DNA of 64,000 nt from Streptomyces zingiberis (GTDB lineage: Bacteria; Actinomycetota; Actinomycetes; Streptomycetales; Streptomycetaceae), in assembly GCF_012034935.1 (NCBI RefSeq), contig NZ_JAATEN010000012.1:62001-126000 (forward strand), written 5' to 3'. The notes under the pieces were generated by a model, which saw nothing but the letters and a program-made list of their open reading frames with translations, searched no databases and had not been told where the DNA came from. Position 1 is the first letter of the stretch; every line of letters starts with the position of its first letter. Positions 59,962 through 64,000 of this stretch are shown here, in pieces. The position numbers and the translations under genes were made by a program.

Positions 59962-60153
59962 TCAGGTGAACGCCCGCAGCACCGCCCGGGCGGCTCCGGC
60001 GACCCCCCGCCAGAGCCACTCGAGGACTCCGGCCGGCAGGGCCAGATCGGCGGCGCCGCCGGCCGCCTTCTCCCGGCGCCGCCCCGCACGGCACCGGGGG
60101 CAGGAACGGGGCCAACGGCGCTTGTCCGCACCGCACTTCTCGCAGTTCGTCAT
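59962..60153 (-). CDS. small zinc-ribbon protein, 63 aa
   Basis: A 63-aa basic protein. The N-terminus MTNCEKCGADKRRWPRSCPRC carries two C-x2-C knuckles (C4/C7 and C18/C21), a minimal zinc ribbon. A basic linker (RAGRRREKAAGG) is followed by an amphipathic/hydrophobic helix AGVLEWLWRGVAGAARAVLRAF that could sit on the membrane or bind a partner. The ATG at 60153 starts directly at the first knuckle. It lies downstream of pgi on the same strand but beyond a strong terminator. Function unknown. Confidence 0.75.
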   Translation of the reverse strand: MTNCEKCGADKRRWPRSCPRCRAGRRREKAAGGAADLALPAGVLEWLWRGVAGAARAVLRAFT

Positions 60154-60284
60154 GGCGTCAGTCTCGCCCACCGCCCCGCGTCTCCGGATCACCTGTTACA
60201 GGACGCGAACGGTACTGTCGCTGGGAGACGGACGGTCCTGCGCCCGCCGGGCCGGGGCTTCCCACCTCCCGGAGCTGCCAGCGC

Positions 60285-60327
60285 GCTCCCACCCCGGCCC
60301 TGAACTCCGGTGGGCCGGGGTGGGAGC
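60285..60327 (-). terminator. terminator after pgi
   Basis: A 16-bp perfect stem (60285-60300 with 60312-60327) with an 11-nt loop, about 53 nt beyond the pgi stop on the minus strand. Confidence 0.85.
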
Positions 60328-60379
60328 GGCCCGGCCGGCGGCCGTCCGTCCCTCCACCGGGGGGGAACCCGCCTCGCTG

Positions 60380-62041
60380 TCAGCGGCCGCGCAGCTCCCG
60401 GTAGCGGGTGACCAGCGCGGCCGTGGAGGCGTCCAGGCCCGGGACGGCCTCGCCCTCGGTGAGCGCCGGTTCCACCCGCTTGGCCAGGACCTTGCCCAGC
60501 TCCACCCCCCACTGGTCGAAGGAGTCGATGTCCCAGACGGCGCCCTGGACGAACACCTTGTGCTCGTACAGCGCCACGAGCTGGCCGAGGACCGACGGGC
60601 TCAGCTCGGTGGCGAGGATGGTGGTGGTGGGGCGGTTGCCGGGGAAGGTGCGGTGCGGCACCTGCTCGTCCTGAACGCCCTCCCCCGCCACCTCCTCGGC
60701 CGTCTTGCCGAAGGCCAGGGCCTGGCCCTGCGCGAACAGGTTGGCCATCAGCAGGTCGTGCTGGCCGGCCGTGCGGTCGTCCAGCTCGTCCACGGGGCGG
60801 GCGAAGCCGAGGAGGTCGGCGGGGATCAGCTGGGTCCCCTGGTGCAGCAACTGGTAGTAGGCGTGCTGGCCGTTGGTGCCCGGCGTGCCCCAGACGACGG
60901 GGCCGGTGCTCCAGTCGACCGGGCGGCCCGCGCGGTCCACCGACTTGCCGTTGGACTCCATGTCGAGCTGCTGGAGGTAGGCGGTGAACCGCGAGAGGTA
61001 GTGGCTGTACGGGAGGACGGCGTGCGACCGGGCGCCGTGGAAACCGCCGTACCAGACGCCGAGCAGGCCGAGCAGCAGCGGGGCGTTCCGCTCCGGGGGC
61101 GCGGTGCGGAAGTGCTCGTCCATGAGGTGGAAGCCGGCCAGCATCTCGCGGAAGTGGTCCGGCCCGATCGCGGTCATCAGGGAGAGACCGATCGCCGAGT
61201 CGTAGGAGTAACGGCCCCCGACCCAGTCCCAGAACTCGAACATGTTCTCCGGGTCGATGCCGAACTTCCGCACCTCGGAGGCGTTGGTCGACACCGCGAC
61301 GAAGTGCCGGGCCACCGCCGCCTCGTCACCGCCGAGCCCGGCCAGCAGCCAGGCGCGGGCGGAGGTGGCGTTGGTGATGGTCTCGATGGTGGTGAAGGTC
61401 TTGGAGGAGACGACGAAGAGCGTCGTCTCCGGGTCCAGGTCGCGGAGCGCCTCGTGCAGGTCGGCGCCGTCGACGTTGGAGACGAACCGGAACGTCAGCT
61501 CCCGCTGGGAGTACGGGCGCAGCGCCTCGTAGGCCATCGCCGGTCCCAGGTCGGAGCCGCCGATGCCGATGTTGACGACGGCGCGGACCGGCTTGCCGGT
61601 GTGGCCCCTCCACTCCCCGGAGCGGACCTTGTCCGCGAAGACGGCCATCCGGCCGAGGACGGCGTGCACGGCGGGGACGACGTTCTCCCCGTCCACCTCC
61701 ACCACGGCGTCGTGCGGGGCGCGCAGCGCGGTGTGCAGCACCGCGCGGCCCTCGGTGTTGTTGATCTTCTCGCCGCGGAACATGGCGTCCCGCAGCCCGG
61801 CCACGTCCACCGCCGCCGCGAGGTCCCGCAGCAGCGCGAGCGTCTCGTCGGTCACCAGCTGCTTGGAGTAGTCCAGGCGCAGGTCACCGACGTCGAGGGT
61901 GTAGCGCCCGGCGCGCTCCGGGTCGCTCTCGAACAGCTCGCGGAGGTGCGTCTCCCCCAGCTCCTCGCGGTGCCGGGCCAGGGCGGCCCACTCGGGCAGG
62001 CGGTTCAGGCGGCCGCGGCCTTCTGCGTTCATCTCGGACAT
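60380..62041 (-). CDS. pgi: glucose-6-phosphate isomerase
   Basis: Pgi interconverts glucose 6-phosphate and fructose 6-phosphate, linking glycolysis to the adjacent pentose phosphate genes. The 553-aa product is full length. Seen: NIGIGGSDLGPAMAYEAL, VSSKTFTTIETITNA (phosphate-binding and catalytic region), signature GGRYSYDSAIGLSLM, MESNGKSVD, and the C-terminal SFDQWGVELGKVLA with the conserved lysine. The start is ATG 62041 (MSEMNAEGRGR), with AGAAGAAG upstream. ATG 62032 (MNAEGRGR) matches recalled homologue N-termini and is equally possible. Confidence 0.96.
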   Translation of the reverse strand: MSEMNAEGRGRLNRLPEWAALARHREELGETHLRELFESDPERAGRYTLDVGDLRLDYSKQLVTDETLALLRDLAAAVDVAGLRDAMFRGEKINNTEGRAVLHTALRAPHDAVVEVDGENVVPAVHAVLGRMAVFADKVRSGEWRGHTGKPVRAVVNIGIGGSDLGPAMAYEALRPYSQRELTFRFVSNVDGADLHEALRDLDPETTLFVVSSKTFTTIETITNATSARAWLLAGLGGDEAAVARHFVAVSTNASEVRKFGIDPENMFEFWDWVGGRYSYDSAIGLSLMTAIGPDHFREMLAGFHLMDEHFRTAPPERNAPLLLGLLGVWYGGFHGARSHAVLPYSHYLSRFTAYLQQLDMESNGKSVDRAGRPVDWSTGPVVWGTPGTNGQHAYYQLLHQGTQLIPADLLGFARPVDELDDRTAGQHDLLMANLFAQGQALAFGKTAEEVAGEGVQDEQVPHRTFPGNRPTTTILATELSPSVLGQLVALYEHKVFVQGAVWDIDSFDQWGVELGKVLAKRVEPALTEGEAVPGLDASTAALVTRYRELRGR

Positions 62042-62092
62042 CGACCCACTTCTTCTCGTACGTGCCCCCACTGGCCCACCCAACCTAAAGGA

Positions 62093-63391
62093 TCAGGGGC
62101 CGGCGGGGGGTGCCGTCCCGGTGTCCGGGGCGCGAAGGGCCGGTATCAGCACCGGCACCGCCGCGAGGAAGAGCGCCGCGGTCAGCAGGACGGGTGTGTG
62201 GGGACCCCACAGGCCCGCGGCCAGGCCGCCCAGGACGGCGCCCAGCGGGGCGCTGCCGGCGGACAGCGTGCGGGAGGCGGCGCTCACCCGCCCGAGCATT
62301 CCGGCGGGGCTGCGCTGCTGCATCATCGTCACCTCGGTGACGTTCCAGATCATCCCGGCGACGCCGAAGATCCCCAGTGCCACGACGGCGGCGGCGAGGT
62401 GGCGCACCGAACCCAGCACGAGCAGGCAGCCGATCTGCCCCACCATCAGCAGGACGAGGGCGCGGGCCTGGCCGAGCCACCGGGTGACCCGCCCCGCGAC
62501 GAGCCCTCCGGCGACGCTGCCGGCCCCGTAGGCGGTGAGCACGGCGGCGTAGCCGGACTCCCCCGCCGCCAGCCAGTCCGTCACGTGGACGACGAGCATC
62601 GCGATCAGCGCGCCCATCCCCACACTGGCCAGGGCGTCGCCGAGGCAGAGCGACCGCAGGACCCGGTCCCGCCACAGGGCGCCCACCCCCTCGGCGATGT
62701 CCCGGCGGAGGGTTCGCCCGCCGGGCCGGGACGGACGGCTCACGGGGGCCCGCAGTGAGGCGACGAGCAACGCCGCCACCAGGTAGGTCAGGGCGTTGAG
62801 CAGGTAGGGCGCCCCGGCGTTCAGGGCCAGCACCACCGGGACCAGCGGGGCGGCGGCGAAGCTCGCGGCGAGCTGCTGGCCGGTCATCAGCCGGGCGTTG
62901 GCCGAGGAGAGCGCCGGACCCGGGACGACGGTGGGCAGCAGGGCCGTGGCGGCGTTGTCGAAGAGCGTCTGGAGCGTGGTGAGCGCGAAGGCCAGGACGA
63001 GCAGCAGGACGATCGCGGCCCGGTCGGCCACCACGGCCACCGCGAAGGCCGCCATCAGCACGGCCCGGGCCACGTCCACCGCCCACATCGCCCGGCGCTG
63101 GTCCACCCGGTCCGCGACGGCCCCGCCCACCAGCCCGAAGAGCAGCCAGGGCAGATACCCGCAGGCGGTCACCAGGGAGACGAGCAGCGGATCGTCCGTG
63201 AGCCGGACGGCGAGCAGGGGCAGCGCCGCCCCGCGCAGCGCGTCGCCGAACCGGGAGAGCACGGCGGCCGACCACAGCCGCCCGAACCCGCCGCGCCAGG
63301 AGGGAGTAACCACCGGGCCGGTCCCGGCACCCCCGGCCGGCTCCGTCTCCAGTCCCGGCCCGGCCCCGCCGCTTCCCGTGTCCGTCGTCAT
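62093..63391 (-). CDS. MFS transporter
   Basis: A 432-aa membrane protein with 12 predicted helices of the major facilitator superfamily (MFS_3, macrolide/enterobactin-exporter-like). Seen: LWSAAVLSRFGDALRGAALPLLAVRLTDDPLLVSLVTACGYLPWLLFGLVGGAVADRVDQRRAM, which includes the family motif GxxADRxxxR between helices 2 and 3, and the central VSRPSRPGGRTLRRDIAEGVGAL loop. The ATG at 63391 starts a 30-residue Gly/Thr-rich leader. It is 52 nt upstream of pgi on the same strand. A long palindrome lies 76 nt before the start. Export of a drug or metabolite is likely; the substrate is unknown. Confidence 0.88.
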   Translation of the reverse strand: MTTDTGSGGAGPGLETEPAGGAGTGPVVTPSWRGGFGRLWSAAVLSRFGDALRGAALPLLAVRLTDDPLLVSLVTACGYLPWLLFGLVGGAVADRVDQRRAMWAVDVARAVLMAAFAVAVVADRAAIVLLLVLAFALTTLQTLFDNAATALLPTVVPGPALSSANARLMTGQQLAASFAAAPLVPVVLALNAGAPYLLNALTYLVAALLVASLRAPVSRPSRPGGRTLRRDIAEGVGALWRDRVLRSLCLGDALASVGMGALIAMLVVHVTDWLAAGESGYAAVLTAYGAGSVAGGLVAGRVTRWLGQARALVLLMVGQIGCLLVLGSVRHLAAAVVALGIFGVAGMIWNVTEVTMMQQRSPAGMLGRVSAASRTLSAGSAPLGAVLGGLAAGLWGPHTPVLLTAALFLAAVPVLIPALRAPDTGTAPPAGP

Positions 63392-63788
63392 CTCCGCGCT
63401 TCCCCTCGCCGTGGTGAGCGGCGGCCGTCCGCCGCTCCGGCTGGAACGTAGCGGGAGGCACCGACACCGGGGATCGGGAAGGTTCCCGATCCCCGGCCTC
63501 AGACGGGCGGGGACGCGGACGCGCCGGCCAAGGGCGGAGAGCACCGCATGACGACAGGGGCGGAGCGCGGGACGGGCAGGGGGCGGTGGAGCGGGCGGAC
63601 ACGGGAACCCCGGCGCGCGCGTCCGGGCGCGGCGACCCGGGGCGTGCGGACGACGGCCGCGGTGCGGCTGGTCCGCGGTCCGGGCACGCCCCCGCTGCCG
63701 GCCGCGCCCCGCCCCGGGCACGCGTGTGGCCCGGCCGCCGGGGGTCTCCCGGCCGCCGGGCCGTCGTCAGGTGTGGTCGCGCGCGGTC
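63392..63788. promoter_or_regulatory. intergenic region between RbpA-family gene and MFS gene
   Basis: 397 nt with no gene seen. It contains the 14-bp inverted repeat 63467-63496; the rest is GC-rich and unremarkable. Confidence 0.45.
63467..63496. promoter_or_regulatory. 14-bp inverted repeat with 2-nt spacer before MFS gene
   Basis: CCGGGGATCGGGAA (63467-63480), GG, then the exact reverse complement (63483-63496). The near-zero loop is poor for an RNA hairpin and typical of a dimeric regulator operator. It is 76 nt upstream of the MFS start and 290 nt downstream of the RbpA-family stop. Confidence 0.6.
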
Positions 63789-64000
63789 TCAGATCTCGCC
63801 GCGGAGCTTGGCCAGCGCCTCGGCGAGGATCGCCTCGCCGTCGGCGTCGCTCCGCCGTTCCCGCACATAGGCGAGATGGGTCTTGTAGGGCTCGGTGCGC
63901 GGTGGGTCCGGGGGGTTCTCCCGGTCCTGCCCGGCGGGGAAGCCGCAGCGCGGGCAGTCCCAGACGTCCGGCACCTGTGCGTCGCTGGCGAAGCTGGGCT
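63789..64000 (-). CDS. rbpA: RNA polymerase-binding protein RbpA family, partial (C-terminal part)
   Basis: The gene runs off the right edge; the C-terminal 69 codons are present. The residues PSFASDAQVPDVWDCPRCGFPAGQ and then DRENPPDPPRTEPYKTHLAYVRERRSDADGEAILAEALAKLRGEI match RbpA, which binds the principal sigma factor and stabilises the open promoter complex. The CPRC knuckle is half of its zinc site, and the RTEPYKTHLAYV segment precedes the sigma-interacting domain. Streptomycetes can have a paralogue (RbpB). The location near pgi rather than in the usual rbpA neighbourhood leaves open that this is that paralogue. Confidence 0.92.
   Translation of the reverse strand, partial: PSFASDAQVPDVWDCPRCGFPAGQDRENPPDPPRTEPYKTHLAYVRERRSDADGEAILAEALAKLRGEI

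Noticed and set aside
1..64000. rRNA, tRNA, insertion sequences, prophage or riboswitch
   Set aside because: Reading both strands showed no cloverleaf candidate, transposase or integrase motif, att-like repeat or recognisable riboswitch core. Small RNAs cannot be excluded without a covariance-model search.

Overview
The window is high-GC actinobacterial chromosome, almost certainly from a Streptomyces or a very close relative. Codon third positions are strongly GC-biased, GTG starts are common, and the conserved blocks are typical of Streptomyces: ectABCD, sufRBD-Rieske-CSU-SufT, ctaA/ctaB beside tkt-tal-zwf-opcA-pgl, pgi, and an RbpA-family gene cut by the right edge. I see no rRNA, tRNA, transposase, phage gene or CRISPR array.

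Layout. 0.5-1.6 kb: an amidohydrolase on the minus strand. 2.2-5.6 kb: the ectoine/5-hydroxyectoine operon ectABCD on the plus strand. 5.9-23.1 kb: a carbohydrate-acid region. On the minus strand it holds a class V aminotransferase, a GntR regulator, an aldehyde dehydrogenase, a secreted pectate lyase, a sugar ABC importer (binding protein and two permeases), a Gfo/Idh oxidoreductase, an IlvD/Edd dehydratase, a DHDPS-family lyase, a FadR-type GntR regulator and an uncharacterised 407-aa protein. A divergent uronate dehydrogenase follows. These can be read as a route from pectin to 2-oxoglutarate. 23.1-28.9 kb: a NUDIX hydrolase, then a second sugar/polyol importer cassette (DeoR regulator, binding protein, two permeases, zinc dehydrogenase) whose last four genes overlap by 4 bp at each junction. 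29.4-38.1 kb: a two-domain TerD protein, a Tat-exported PhoX-type phosphatase, an uncharacterised 560-aa protein, a secreted nuclease/phosphatase and dapD.

38.3-45.2 kb: the Fe-S assembly operon on the minus strand, headed by the SufR repressor. A perfect CAAC-N6-GTTG operator overlaps its start. 45.4-48.1 kb: an ABC-2 type exporter pair and a hexapeptide acetyltransferase. 48.3-52.3 kb: heme A synthase (ctaA) and heme O synthase (ctaB) with two uncharacterised proteins. 52.8-59.7 kb: the pentose-phosphate operon tkt-tal-zwf-opcA-pgl, which ends in a 19-bp perfect hairpin. 60.0-64.0 kb: a 63-aa zinc-ribbon miniprotein, pgi, an MFS transporter and the truncated RbpA-family gene.

The most interesting region is 7.9-23.1 kb. 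Pectate lyase, importer, uronate dehydrogenase, sugar-acid dehydratase, DHDPS-family lyase and semialdehyde dehydrogenase together could take galacturonate to 2-oxoglutarate. The usual lactone-opening enzyme and galactarate dehydratase are not recognisable, and two LacI-type operator-like sites lack any LacI gene in the window. Other points worth checking are a 20-bp hairpin inside the ect operon, a PHO-box-like triple repeat before phoX, and apparently leaderless starts for sufR, ctaA and terD. Function assignments rest on motif reading and recalled family knowledge. No search or folding program was run.
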